This document shows positions 24,653-37,049 of a DNA stretch of 64,000 bases, piece by piece (position 1 is the first letter of the stretch; the number at the start of each line of letters is the position of its first letter). The stretch is taken from assembly GCA_022749755.1 (NCBI GenBank), contig CM040451.1, forward strand, positions 11,731,871-11,795,870, written 5' to 3'. This DNA is from Azadirachta indica. Its lineage: Eukaryota; Streptophyta; Magnoliopsida; Sapindales; Meliaceae. The notes below the pieces were generated by a model. That model saw nothing but the letters and a program-made list of their open reading frames with translations. It was not told the origin of the DNA and ran no database searches. The position numbers and the translations under genes are program-made.

Positions 24653-25803
24653 TTAAGGATAAACCTCAATGATAGACTTTAACTCAGATGTAGCTGTAAT
24701 TTTGTAGTGACTGAAACCAGAATCCAAGAAGAGATTTTCCCATTCTTTCTCGCTCCTTTCTTTTCCATTGCACAGAACCATCATAACCATGTCAATAAAA
24801 AGCTTTGATTTTGTTATATCAGGTCCATCTTTCTTGTCATTCATCACCATCTCTATGATTATCACCTTTCCTCCACTGTCTTTGCCTGCAATAGATTCTC
24901 TGCAGCCCTTCAAAATCTTCACACAGTCCTCATCACTCCAGTTATGCAGAACAGACTATCAATGATTCATAGTCAGCATCCAAACAGTGAAGATAGACAA
25001 TATATAAATGCAGAGAAATTAATGCATACCTTGATGACAATTGCATCAGCTGAAGGGATAGATTGAAACATATCACCTCCAACAAATTTCAAGTTTTGGC
25101 TCTCTGGTAACTTAGCAACAACTTGTGGCAGATCCAAGACTGTGCACTTCATTTCAGGGAATGCTTCAGAAATTGTCCTGGCCAGAGTTCCTGTGCCACC
25201 CCCAACATCTACCAGGGAATTCACTCCCTTAAAAATTTGCTTATGATCTTTGATAACCAAGCTTGTTATTTGAGAATCCCTGGCCATTAGTTCATTCAAG
25301 CTTTCCATAAATTCGAGATTTTGCTTCCCATAATCCCAAAAGCTCGTTCCATGCGCAGTCTCAAAGACTGTCAATTCGTTTCTTCGGAACCAGTCATCCA
25401 AGGAATGCCATGGGTTTAATAGGGCAGGATCTAGCATTGCTAGAACAACAGGTGATAAACTGATAACATTATCTTTAACCAGAAACTTAGATAACGTTGT
25501 GAGAAGATACCCTTCTTGTTCTTGCTCTTCATCATCAATTTTGGCTGTGACAAAGAAACCGGAATGTACCAATACGTTCATAAGGCGCTGCATAAAGCTT
25601 GTTTTTGTTGGAGAAATTTGGAGTGCTGAAGCCAACTCTGAAATGGTAATGGGTTTTTGATGGGCATAGATTATATCTGGAATTTTTAGCTGAACTGCAC
25701 ATTTCAGTGCCATGGAATCTATAAAGTGACACATATGTTTGTATACGCAAGATTGAGCTTGAAACAACTCATCAGAAGATCCATGCACTTGATTTAAATC
25801 CAT
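24653..25803 (-). CDS. SAM-dependent O-methyltransferase 1 (plant class II)
   Basis: Predicted 358-residue cytosolic enzyme that transfers methyl from S-adenosylmethionine to a phenolic hydroxyl (flavonoid/stilbene/isoflavone-type family). Exon 1 is 25803-25030, exon 2 is 24955-24653, with one phase-0 intron (GT-AG), the usual layout of this family. Residues about 20-100 form the plant methyltransferase dimerisation domain (KCAVQLKIPDII, ISELASAL). The SAM loop is LVDVGGGTG at 197-205, followed by CTVLDLPQVV and FVGGDMFQSIP. The catalytic histidine is His262 in LHNWSDEDC, and EWENLFLDSGFSHYKI is the C-terminal signature. All key residues are intact. It lies in the same orientation as O-methyltransferase 2, 528 bases from it. 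The substrate cannot be deduced. Confidence 0.93.
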
Positions 25804-26038
25804 CTCCGTGCATTCACTTGCTTATTTTTCTTGTACACGATCGTTCTAGTAGTGTTAGCTTAAATAGGTAAATATTTCTAGGTTGAAAAGTTGTTTGTGG
25901 GGAAAATTCTTATATTGGTAGTCTATATTATCTTTCTTTTGGACCAATCGTCCATATTGATCAGGCACGCGAAAATCACGTCTAATTTTAGACCATCAAT
26001 ATCATTTTATTGTCAGTTTTTTCCATGACAGTAGGTGA

Positions 26039-26354
26039 GTTCTATAGAATTACATTTTATTGAAATTTCAACACGATAGTTTTTATTCTATGGAAAGACT
26101 TCAACAAGGGTGTTCATTCTAGTATTACATTTTATTGAAATTCGGCACAAGATAGTTTTCATTCTATGGAAAGACTTCAATAAGGGCTAAGGGTGTTCAT
26201 TCTAGAATAACATTTTATTGAAATTTCAACACAAGATAGTTTTCATTCTATGGAAAGACTTCAATAAGGGATAAGGGTGTTCATTCTAGAATTACATTTT
26301 ATTGAAATTTCAACACAAGATAGTTTTCTTTCTATGGAAAGACTTCAATAAGGG
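26039..26354. repeat. Minisatellite made of the O-methyltransferase 2 stop/poly(A) region
   Basis: Four tandem copies of a roughly 75-84 base unit. The copy nearest the gene contains the true last seven codons and stop (26332-26354). Three further copies of that coding tail lie downstream (26248-26270, 26164-26186, 26088-26110). Each unit also carries AATAAA on the minus strand (at 26298, 26214, 26131, 26056), giving four evenly spaced potential poly(A) signals. Confidence 0.92.
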
Positions 26355-27832
26355 ATCTCAAACCAAATAAGGGTGTTATCTTGTAGTGACTGAATCCAGC
26401 TTCCAAGAATAGGCTTTCCCATTCTTTCTCCGTTCTTTCTCTTCCGGTTACCAAAACCATCATCAACATGTCAAAGAAGAGCTTTGCTTCTGTTTGTTCA
26501 TGTTCGTCTTTCTTTTCGTTGACGACGATATCTATGATTATGACTTTTCCTCCATCAGCTTTGCTTGCAATGACTTCTCTGCACCTCTTCAGTGTCTTCA
26601 AGCAATCCTCATCCCCAAATGCATGGAAAACCAGCTGTTGCAATCACTCATTTACACCATTAGGAAAACTAAATCGTACTTTTAACTTCACATCTCTGTA
26701 TATTTAAAGAATATGCACGCAAATATTGCACTTTTTCGATTATTGACATAGGTAAGTTGCTACATGTTCTGTCTCCTCACGGTGGATATAGCAGAGAATA
26801 TATTGATTGCTAAGATTCAACAACTATACTCGGTGAAAAACTGCTTCCAGTTAAACAGTTTGATAGAGGAATTGTGAACAAAAGAATGCTAAATAAGGGA
26901 TCTAGATCGATTTTAGCCCAAATTAAAGTTGAGATAAGCTGATCCAATGGAACCGTCTCAATTCCAGAATCAAAAGTTTATGATTCTCTAAACGAGTTTA
27001 GCATTCTTTTTGAGTAAGAAGAAAGGTATACCTTAAATAGAAGGGCATCTGCAGGAGGGATAGACTGAAACATATCACCTCCGACGAAATTCAAGTTCGC
27101 GCTATCTGGAAAGTTAGCAACAACATGTGGAAGGTCAAATACTATGCATTTGATGTGGGGAAATTCTTGAGATATGATCCTGGCAAACGATCCAGTACCA
27201 CCTCCTACATCTACCAATGAACCTAATCCTTCGAAGATCGGCTTACAGTCTTTAACAACCAAGTTCGCCATTTGAGAATCACTGGCCATTGCTTGACTGA
27301 AACGACTATTAAATTCAGAGTTTTGTTGACCATAATCCCAAAAGTTCAATCCATGAGCATTTTCAAACGGTGTGATATCATTGCCTCCAAACCAACCTCC
27401 CAAAAATTGCCAGGGAGTTAAAATTGCTGGCTCGAGCATTGACAGGACAAATGGTGACAAGCAATAGGAGTTGTCTTTGAGGAGTAGCTTAGAAGAAGAT
27501 GTGAGAATATAAGCCTCTTCTTCATCTTGACTATTAACAACTACTTTTGCTGTGGAGAAAAATCCTGAGTGAACTAACAAGCGCATTAAACGGTACAAGC
27601 TACTAGTTTTGGTGGGGTGTATCTGAAGTGCTGACGCTAACTCGGGAAGAGTGATAGGCTTGCCATGGCTGTGAATTATGTCCGGAATGCGTAACTGAAC
27701 TGCACACTTAAGCGACATTGAACTTATGTAGTTGAATATATGCTTATACAGATGAGATTGAGCCTGGAACTGCTCAGTTGCTCCTTCACCGTTCGCGAGA
27801 TACATGCTTTTCGCAGATTTTTCTTTTGCCAT
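26332..27832 (-). CDS. SAM-dependent O-methyltransferase 2 (plant class II)
   Basis: Predicted 367-residue paralogue of the neighbouring enzyme. Exon 1 is 27832-27032 and exon 2 is 26634-26332, with the intron at the same place and a second exon of identical length (303 nt). Dimerisation segment KCAVQLRIPDII, then LSPFVLSMLEPAIL, SAM loop LVDVGGGTG followed by FDLPHVV and FVGGDMFQSIPPADA. The catalytic histidine is kept (His271), but its surroundings read FHAFGDEDC where the neighbour and most of the family have LHNWSDEDC, so the usual Trp and Ser are Phe and Gly. The C-terminal signature EWESLFLEAGFSHYKI is intact. Likely active, with altered substrate range possible. The 3' end has been amplified into a minisatellite. 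Confidence 0.92.
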
Positions 27833-28599
27833 TAAATCTTTACGATCAAGCCTGCCGCTTGGCTGCTTGTACGATGAGAAACTGTTGATAACTGATACGA
27901 TTCAACTTCCGTAGCTTATAGCTCCAGATGATGTCACAAAGACGAGATCAACTTGGAGAAAACCAAGAAAAAGATTGACTTGTCACATGTGAAAACAGAA
28001 CGCCTCTTTTGACTGTTTCAAATGATGTCAAATAATTTCATGCCAATTTTGTTTTTCCTTGAAGCCAAAGTATTAAATTATAAAAGATATGTTCTAGATG
28101 CAAAAGGCACAAACGACAAAGTGTATTTCCCTCTTACTCTTCTAAAAAAATGTTTACTTGCGACTTCCGTCCGTATAGATGACGGTAGCTTTTACATTCA
28201 AATTTGACCCGATCACATTATAGTATTACCACATAATCATGATATTCATAGTGATTCTACAATTGATCACTATCAATAATCAGATCCACGAAGGACTTGT
28301 TACTAATGGAGCTTGGTCAGTCATGTCGCAACTTGCAAATTAATTATTATTATTATTATTTTTTAAATTTAAAGAAGGAAAAGTTAGAATACAAGAAGTT
28401 GTTTGTATATTACCCTTTTCGATTTCTCTTCTATCTATCGTGTTCTAATTTTTTTCATTTTTATATAGATCGTAGTTCTAATAATGGACAGGGACAGCAA
28501 ATACTACAAACAAGAAACTACAACGGAATCCAAAATCCTTTTAATCTTTAATTTTACAAGACAGCAGGAAATTTCAAGAATGATAGCAGTTGACCTCCC
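27833..28599. other. O-methyltransferase 2 upstream region
   Basis: Upstream region of O-methyltransferase 2 with no further gene. A (TTA)n run lies near 28343-28360. Open frames on the plus strand at 28022-28551 show no family features. Confidence 0.45.
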
Positions 28600-28788
28600 C
28601 TATTCTTGGAAGAAGCTTTCAGTCACTACAAAATAACACCTATATTTGGATTAGTTAAAGTTGAGTGAAGCATGCCCACAACATATGGTGATAAACGGTA
28701 GGACTTATACATAGTTATACATAAGCTTATACAGACGAGCTTGAGCTTCAAACAACTCTCTTGTTTCCTGATCCTGCATCAGATCCAT
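28600..28788. pseudogene. Scrambled O-methyltransferase remnant (inverted pieces)
   Basis: Three fragments of an O-methyltransferase lie together. On the minus strand 28788-28708 encodes an N-terminus (MDLMQDQETRELFEAQARLY) that ends in a stop. Still on the minus strand 28705-28648 encodes SYRLSPYVVGMLHSTLTNP, matching the LSPVVLAMLDPALLNP region about 90 residues further on in the intact genes. On the plus strand, 28600-28653 encodes LFLEEAFSHYKITPIFGL, matching the C-terminus. So there is a large internal deletion and an inversion of the 3' part. It cannot make an enzyme. Confidence 0.85.
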
Positions 28789-30787
28789 ACTTCTGCTGAC
28801 TCTTCGGTGGAAATTAAGATTGTGAGTATGTATATCAATTTGTTTGCACCCATGGATTAGACAATGTTCTGAACTCGTTTGCAATGAAGACGAAAGAAAC
28901 AACGGACCGGTCTCAAGTTCTGTTTTCTTCTATCCTCCCTGTATAGGGGATTTCCTTTTCATTTCTTGCTGTTTTATTTATTTTATTAATAAGAAAATTT
29001 AACAAAAATATCGATTCTTGGGTCGAATTTTCATAAATGACTACTGTTTATAATATATTTTAAAAAAAATTAATTTAAATTTTTTTAAATCAAAATATCC
29101 CTACTTGAAAGTATATGTTAGTCATTTTTAAAAATTTTTTATAAAGATACTTTACTTTACAAAAATTTGAGTTGATCATTTTTTAAATATATTTTAAATA
29201 GTAATTATTTTAAAAAATTAGATTTAAAACTTGGTTTGAAAATTCTCCTATTAATAATTTATCTACTTTAAAAAGTATTAGGAGTAAGGATGGCAACGGA
29301 GAAGGTGGAAGTGGGGAGATCTTTCTCATTTTCTATCCTGTTTTAATTAATTTTTATTTTTTACATCATTTTTTAATAAAATTTAAAGTGACGGGAATGA
29401 AAAATTTTTGTATGAGAATGAATTTTCCATCCCTATTTTTTTTTATTTTCACATCTATTTATACTAAATGCTAATTAAAAATGTTGTTAATATATATTTT
29501 AATGTTATTTATATGTAATAATTATATTTAAAATATAAATTTGGCTACTTGATTGGATAAAAAATTATATATATACATATATATATATATTTATATAGAG
29601 AATAGGGTGAAGATGATATAGAGAATGGCGTGGGAATGTAATAGGGAGTACTAAATTGTTTTCCACATTATTAATAATATAAGGATTAATTCTCTATTGT
29701 ATCATTCAATTTTATCTCATTTGGGGTGGGGTCAAAACCTTTAAAAATTTTGCAGATCACTAATTAGGAGTAAGGTCAGGGCAACAAAGGTTTTTTAGGG
29801 AAAACTATAATTATTCCCTTATTAAATTCAAATTATTACATTTATCTCTTTAATAGTTCAAATAATACAAAAATTTCTCTATTGTTCAGATTTTTTCATT
29901 AAATTAACAGAAAAATTATAATGCTACTTTAATACCTTTGAACCCATTTGTAATGATGATTAAAGAGAGGTATGATGTGAGGAATAATAATATAAATTTA
30001 TATAATACAAAATAAAATAAACATAAATATAAATATAAATAAGAACAAAAATAAAAATAAAAATAAAAAAATATATATAAATCGATAAAAAAATATATAT
30101 AAATATAAATATGTGAAAAATGTAAATATAAATTAATTAATTTTTTTTTTTTTTTATTAAATAAATTATTAAATCATAACAGAATTTATCTGTCAACATT
30201 AGTTACATAAGATAAATAATTATTTTATCCTTAAAAAGTAAATTTTTTTCGTTAAAAAATTGAAGGAGGGAGGTTTTTATATTTTTGACCTACTAGGGAG
30301 GTAAAATAATATTTCGAATCTAATAAGGAGTAATTGAAGTTTTTTTTTAAATATTATTTAAAATAAATTACAACCATAATTACTGAAAAAAGTGTGTTTT
30401 TTTTTTTTGGGAAGAATAATTCAACCGTCATGTCTTCGTAAAGCACTTTTATTTCGACTTTTCCGATCATAAACCCTCCAATGAGAACCGAGTCAAAGTC
30501 CACTCATTAACTCGTGCAATCAAATTATAAATTTTAGATCCACGTCATCCCTTCGCCATTTCATTTCACACCAAACTCTGCGCCTCGTTCCCTCGTTCAC
30601 CAAATAAAAAAAATTCTATCGACGTGGTGTCTATCATGAGCCTTGTTAATCAAGAAATTTATCCTATTAACAAGTCAAATCAGCGAGAATTTCAGTTATA
30701 AAATTTGCTTTACTTTCCTCTAATTGTTTCGTAGAGACTAAATATCGAACACTTGGCGATCATTGCGCCAATTTAAGAGAGTTAGGA
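28789..30787. other. AT-rich intergenic region left of the OPA3-like gene
   Basis: Very AT-rich with T/A tracts, (TA)n near 29567-29590 and ATAAA-type low-complexity sequence at 30000-30130. A stretch at 29290-29430 (GGATGGCAACGGAGAAGG start, CATCCCT end) resembles common dispersed plant repeats, but no element boundaries are visible. The last ~300 bases are less AT-rich and are probably the OPA3-like promoter and leader. Confidence 0.4.
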
Positions 30788-33700
30788 ATGGTTTTACCGG
30801 TATTGAAGCTCGGTACGCTAGCATTGAAAACGCTGAGCAAACCAGTGGCTGCTAAGCTTAAACAGCAGGCCGCAATCCACCCTAGATTTCGTCAGTTCAT
30901 CATCAGTGTGGCGCAGGTAACACCGAATATTTAGTCATTTTGGACGTGCTATAGGAACACTAGTTCCCGATCGATTGTCATTTATTTCGAAATCGTTTGG
31001 TTTGATTTCTAAGTGTTTCGGTTTCGTATATTAACTTCATTTCATTATACTTTAGATTACAATGGATGTGGTACAGTCATTTATTCGAGTTTGTAGAGAT
31101 CATTACATTTTTTAATTTATTTTAAGAGAAAAGTTACGTAACAATGTAGAAGTTATTTTTCATGACAATATGGAAATGTGGTGAAATGTGCCTTTGATAT
31201 TCTTTTGATGACAGTAGCAAGAGAGGAATTTCGAAGTAGCTTACTTGGCATTGCTAAATATCTTAGCTTAATTTCTGCAATCAATTTGGAGCTGGGTATT
31301 TAGCTGTTTCAGTTAAAAGCTGAGCTATTAATTCAGGGCAATTGATCTTTGATACTATATTGTTAATTTCATCAATGTCTTTATGGCATAAGAGTATTCA
31401 GGGTTCTATGGCAGTGCAATTGTAGCTGAATCTGAACATTTTCCATTTTGGATTTCCAATTTTACCTTTTGCTTCTAATTTCACTGGTGCAAAATCATGT
31501 TCTAAGTCAGTTTTTGTAGTTAGGTGATTAGTTTTTAAATGCACAAGCTATATGAAGGATGATGTACACACAACAGTACAAAATAAACTTTTCATTACCT
31601 GATATCTTGTTTTGTAGTTTGTACACAAAGTTATTGATTTATTAAATGTGCTTTTGTTAACACTGATTATTGGAACCAGGCAAATCACCGAATCACAACA
31701 AGAATGCAAAGACGCATCTATAGTCATGCAACTGATGCCGAGATACGTCCTTTGAATGAGGAGAAAGCCGTTCAAGCTGCTGTCGACCTTATTGGGGAAA
31801 TCTTTATCTTCACGGTAATATGTATTCCATTTATCTTTAAGCTTCTTGTAAGTAGATGGTTGGAGAAGTATCTAATAGTTGCTTAAAAATTGAAGTACTC
31901 TTTGACCTGGCAAATATCTCAGGTCTTTTAAGGAAGACATGCTAAAAGGATGTGAGCACACACTCATTTGGACTTCCAATTTACCTTGTCTTTCAGTGTC
32001 AGCTAGATGATAACTTTTATCTTGCTTCTTAATAAAGTAATTGCTCAAGTGTATCATGCATCTTAAAAGTAGTTGCTCAACTGTATCATGCATTGTAAGT
32101 GTGTACTGGATACTGTTTGGCAGTTAGCTGATTCTTATAACATATAGATCTCTGCCTCTTCTATGGAGGGTTCCATGGAATAATAGAATTCAACACCACT
32201 TCATACACTGTATATAACATGGGGCTGTATGACATGAGAAACTGACTTTATTCCTCTGAACATTGATTATGGATTTGTTTGTTTGTGATTATTTAGGTGC
32301 CCCATTTTTTGTGTTTAGGTTGCAGGTGCAGCTGTGATCTTTGAGGTACAAAGAAGTGCCAATAAAGAGGCCAAAAAGGAGGAAATCCGTAAACAAGAGC
32401 TGGAGGTAACATATTGATATAATATTCTCTATTTTTGCTTGTGTTCATTTCATTTCTCACAAAAACCTTGACATTATGTTTGTTTTCTTTGATATTATGG
32501 TGCAAACACAAAATAATTCTTCGACAAATTTTGAATATTGTCATTATATATGTCTAGTCAAGTGCTTAAGTTCCAGATGTCTTGTGCAAATATATAACAA
32601 CTATTGATAAGCTCCCTAGGTGTAGCTTGGGTGATATGAGGCATGCTTGATGCTCCCAGATTGTCCTAAGTTTGAGTAATAACAGGAGATAAGGGTTTGG
32701 TGTTTTGCGGGTGAGATCACCCATCCAAAACCTTTTTTAAAGAAAAAATGACAACTGTTCATAAATATGAAGGCCGCCTTTTTTCTTTGCACAATTTCTC
32801 TTCTTTGGGTGATGATTTATGTTCTTTTCTTATTAAAAGCTAACTCTAGCAACTAGATGTTATGCAAATTTTTCGAAATCATCAGTAAGTGTTTGATGGA
32901 TATTTAAATCCAAAAACTGTTATGTTTGTATATGTACTCTTGTTTTCCTAGTTTTGCCTTGATTAAATCTAGGTTTTTCCTAGAACTAGCAGCTTAGTTA
33001 TTGCAAACATAACTGTTTCTGCTTTAATAGTTCTCAAAATGAGGGAGTGAATGAGATCACAAATGCAAACCGGGTAAATTTCTCCTCAGAATTGAGCCAG
33101 TCATTCTATTGCTTCTTTTCATGGCCAAATGACAGTGAGTGCCTTGTGATATTATTTACTATGCATATCACCTGAGCGAATCTAACGAGTTCCTTATGTA
33201 GAAAGTGGCACTGAGGTTGAAATATTTTAATAGAAATGGAATTTGATGATTGGAGAAATAAGGGTGTTTTAGACATCATAAACATGATTTTTAAGATGCT
33301 TAACCTAAAAGATAAGATTCTTCAGATAAGACTTGTTAGTTTCTGCAGATTGAAAACAGAATAAATTCTGATGTTCCCCACTACTATCATCGTAACCTTC
33401 TTCGTGGGCTGCTGGTGGGAAACACTAATTTCTTAATTCCATTTTTCATGCACAAAGAAAAGGCAGTGTTTCAGAATATCAGATCTGCATTCTAAAGGTG
33501 TATCATGGGGAGTGTGTTTGATCTGTTGTAGGAAGTTTGTGCTTTCCTGAAATGAAATAAACTCAAAAATTGCACCAGCTCTTAGTTAAATATTGATACA
33601 TAACTCCACACCTTAGGGGTTGTGACTCTTAGGTTTCAATGAAAGACATATTAAAATGTAAATGTTAAAGAAAGAGGGCTGCTTGCATTTTAATGTGATT

Positions 33701-33993
33701 TTACTGGTGATACATCCATTTTTCATGTTATTACTGCATCAGCTAGCTGGTGCCTTATAGTTTGCTGCTACGCTAGAAATTTCTATTTGTAATGCATGTC
33801 AATTTACAAGATCTTCTATTCTCTCTTTTCCCAGGAATTGAGGCAAAGAGACGAAAGTTTAGCACGAGAAGTGGAACTTCTACGGCAAAAACTTGAAGAA
33901 TTGGAGCAGCTTGCCAAATCACGAGGTCTCAGTGGTATTTTCAGCTTTAAACATGCTACTACAGAGGATTCAAAGTTAGCAAAACCAGCTTAA
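30788..33993 (+). CDS. OPA3-like protein
   Basis: Predicted 169-residue OPA3 family protein. In animals OPA3 is a mitochondrial inner/outer membrane protein affecting mitochondrial morphology; plant members are poorly studied. Exons: 30788-30916, 31680-31814, 32319-32405, 33835-33993, all phase 0 and GT-AG. The N-terminus MVLPVLKLGTLALKTLSKPV is family-typical and amphipathic, followed by AAIHPRFRQFIISVAQ, the ANHRITTRMQRRIY motif, and a hydrophobic segment (AVDLIGEIFIFTVAGAAVIFE, about residues 77-97). The charged segment after it (EAKKEEIRKQELEELRQRDE, continuing to LEELEQLAK) is a predicted coiled coil. The C-terminus is short and polar. Length is normal. Introns are large (763, 504, 1429 bases) with no gene inside. 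Confidence 0.92.
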
Positions 33994-35720
33994 TTAAATC
34001 AAAAGTTTGACAAATAAATTACAATTTGCAGACTCGATATCTAATTTACTGACAAGATCCCTTAACCAAGGGATTCCTTCCATTCTTTTTGACCTTTAGG
34101 TCATGATTTTGAATTGTTTTCTGGCTTCACCTGCTCCATTCATGTAAAAATGCTACATCAAAATTCCAGTTTTGTGATATTGCTGGAAAATAAAACATAA
34201 GAGTCATAGAGAATGTATTAATATTGTCAAATTAGATATTGTCTTTTATAGTGGCAATTATGGTTGACTGATGCATCAGAACAAATATATGAAAACGTTT
34301 GTAGCTTGTTCAGCTGCAAGAAAAAGTTTGTTCCGAAAGAAAACGCACATACACGTGTTGTGATATCGCTGTTTGAGCACTTAGGCAATTGTGCATTTTA
34401 TTCATGTCACTATCTTATGCCTGCTAAACTTGTAAGGGCACTTGCAAAGGTCAGTTTGGCTAACACATTTTCAGGATAAGTATTGAACTTGCTTTGGTGA
34501 AGCCGTGTAAGAAGTTGGTTTGTATGGTTCTGGTCTTTTTCTCTGTTTTTCGTTTGTATCTTTGCTATTAAGTAATTGCAATTGCTTTATGTGATAAGAA
34601 CTTCTCTGCTTATTCTTTCCTTTTTACTGATAATAGAGTCCTATTACTATAGGCTCTTAGGACAGAAAATCAACGTGAAGATTATTCTCTGTTCACTACC
34701 TCTTTTCGGTTCCATTTTCCATCGGCTAATTTGCGGGTGAATAAAAAATTGACAATTGTATGCTACACCCCCATTTTGACTTGAAGCAAAAGCTGATTAA
34801 ATTTTGAGAGAAAAGTTACCTTTAACGAATGTTCTACCGAATTGGTAGATGATTAAGCAATTCTGATTAAACCATCAATTTGCTATAAGATATTGGGATT
34901 AGAACAGTTGGGATTGCCACATGATTCCCTTTCAATTCTTGGACAAAGAACCAAATCTGTTAGATTTTACAACCATGATCCCTAACTTTCATAGTGATTA
35001 TCAGCAAATATCCCACTTGATCTATGATAATTAAAAAAAAAAAAATGAAAATTGAAATCCAAATTATATAATCAGCAAATAATTTGATGATTTGAGCCAT
35101 TTGACTAGCAGAAATTTTAGAAGAAGAGAAACATAAAAAAGATGCTAGTTATCTTGAACAGTGAGAATTCTGAGCATAAAATAAACCGACCCTTAAAAAC
35201 ACGAAAGCTCTTTAATTACAGAGAGAGCATCAAGATAGGAATCTTGTTGACGGTAGTGGAAGTGCCCTTTATGCCTTTCTTCCTCTGCTTATCTTTCGCT
35301 TTCTCACCTCACTCACAAAAAGGAATTCTCATTTTAATTTTCTTTTTGGCAATTAAAAAAAATGTCTTTTTAATTTAGTTTTTGCTTCTATCCAATTATG
35401 CTTAGATTTTGTTGTTAAGTGTGATTAATTATAATCCATCATCACAACCACAATTCTAAATGAAGGTCTATGGTAATAAATATTTCAACACTAAAAACAA
35501 AATTCAATTAAGGGTACCTTGATATTCAAACTAAATAAATACTAAGAGTATGTTAGAATTAATTAATTAATTATAAACTAATTTATGATATAGCTAATAT
35601 GATTCAAATATGTTTTAACAGCGAGTTGTTAAGACATTTTATAATAACTACGATGCAAATATTTAATGAAAATTATCTAGTAATATTTTAGTAAATATTT
35701 TTAAATATTTTCATTTTTTA

Positions 35721-35790
<70 letters not shown>

Positions 35791-37049
35791 TTTAGAAAAA
35801 ATTTAAAAATGCCCTTTTTAATGATAGTTTTATATATTTTAAGAGAAAACAATAAGGAAAAAGGTTTATGCCTCTCCACCAAGTTCTAACAAGTATTTTT
35901 ATTAAAAAAAAAAAGGAAAGAAAAATTATAATATAATATTTTATATATTATGTAAGAAAATAATTATTAAAAACACGTTTGATCATTACTCAAAATAATA
36001 ATTCTTGATTGACTATCGGAATGGTAGATAAAACGTAGCGATGTCCTGAACCTTGTGTTCCCCTCCTGAAATTTTCGTTATTTCGTTTTTCACAAATAAT
36101 ATTAAATAAAGATAAAGATAAAAATATTTATTAAAATTAATTGCTTAATTTTTAGTATTTAAAATTTATATAAAATACGTAAATAGAAATGGGTTAATTG
36201 TAAATAATTCTACTATATCCGAGCGGTATAATAGAGACCCAATTAGCTTTAGCCGCGTACGCTGTACTCACAATACAGAGAGGGGAGAGAGAGAAGAAAG
36301 CAGAAACTGAAAAAAAGAAAAAAAAAGAAAAAGAAAAAGAAAAAAAGCAAACCCTCTGGCTGTGTCCACTCTTTATAGTCGGTCTTTCTTTCTTTTTCCA
36401 CTCATCCAATCCACAATTCAAAGAAATAAGGGAAAAATAAAGTGGGTATGTACAACACAAGCATCCTTTCTTCGTCTCTCTCTGTTTTTTTTCGAATATT
36501 TGCTTTATTTATGTCTTTCTATCTCGCAATTTCTCAGCATTTCTGTTTCTCATTCGCTTAATCGATAGTCAAAAAAATAAGAAAAAAAAAGCTGTAAGTT
36601 GTGAAGCAGCTGAATTATCTGGCTGTTGCTTCTGTGATTTGGTGAAAAATATATAGTGTGTGTGATCTGGTTATTTGATTGTGCAGTTTCCATGTGTAAG
36701 GTTTTTTTTTTTTTTTTAATTAACACAGTGGGGTTTGTATTTCTTCTTTTAAGTATATTTGTTAGTAGTTGCAGCTTCTAACTTGATGTTGTGATTTAAT
36801 TCTGTTGGGTGCTTTGAATTTGTTTGTTTTAATTGTTTATTATCATGAATTATCTGGGTACACTTTTTAAGCTTCCATAGGATTTATTTTATCTTTGGAA
36901 ATTGTTTGAGACTTTTGGGTTTTGTTTTTTAATTTTATTATTTTTTCAGTTGAATTTTGATTTAATTTCATCTGGGTTGATCTCGGGTTGGCTCTTTTGG
37001 TTCTGAATTGTAGGCGTATTGCTAAATACTTGCAAAAAGGTAGTGTGTC
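33994..37049. other. OPA3-like 3' flank and VOZ1 upstream region
   Basis: No further gene supported. Holds a long (AAT)n array (35720-35791), polyA/T tracts, and from about 36260 a purine/pyrimidine-rich stretch (GAGAGAGAAG, then TTTCTTTCTTTTTCC) typical of a plant leader. The VOZ1 5' untranslated region probably begins there and may contain an intron whose acceptor is the TTGTAG at about 37009-37014. Confidence 0.45.
35720..35791. repeat. (AAT)24 microsatellite
   Basis: An uninterrupted trinucleotide array of about 72 bases between two genes. Probably highly variable. Confidence 0.95.

Noticed and set aside
34264..34479. 71-codon plus-strand open frame after the OPA3-like gene
   Set aside because: No family features and close behind a complete gene; likely 3' flank.
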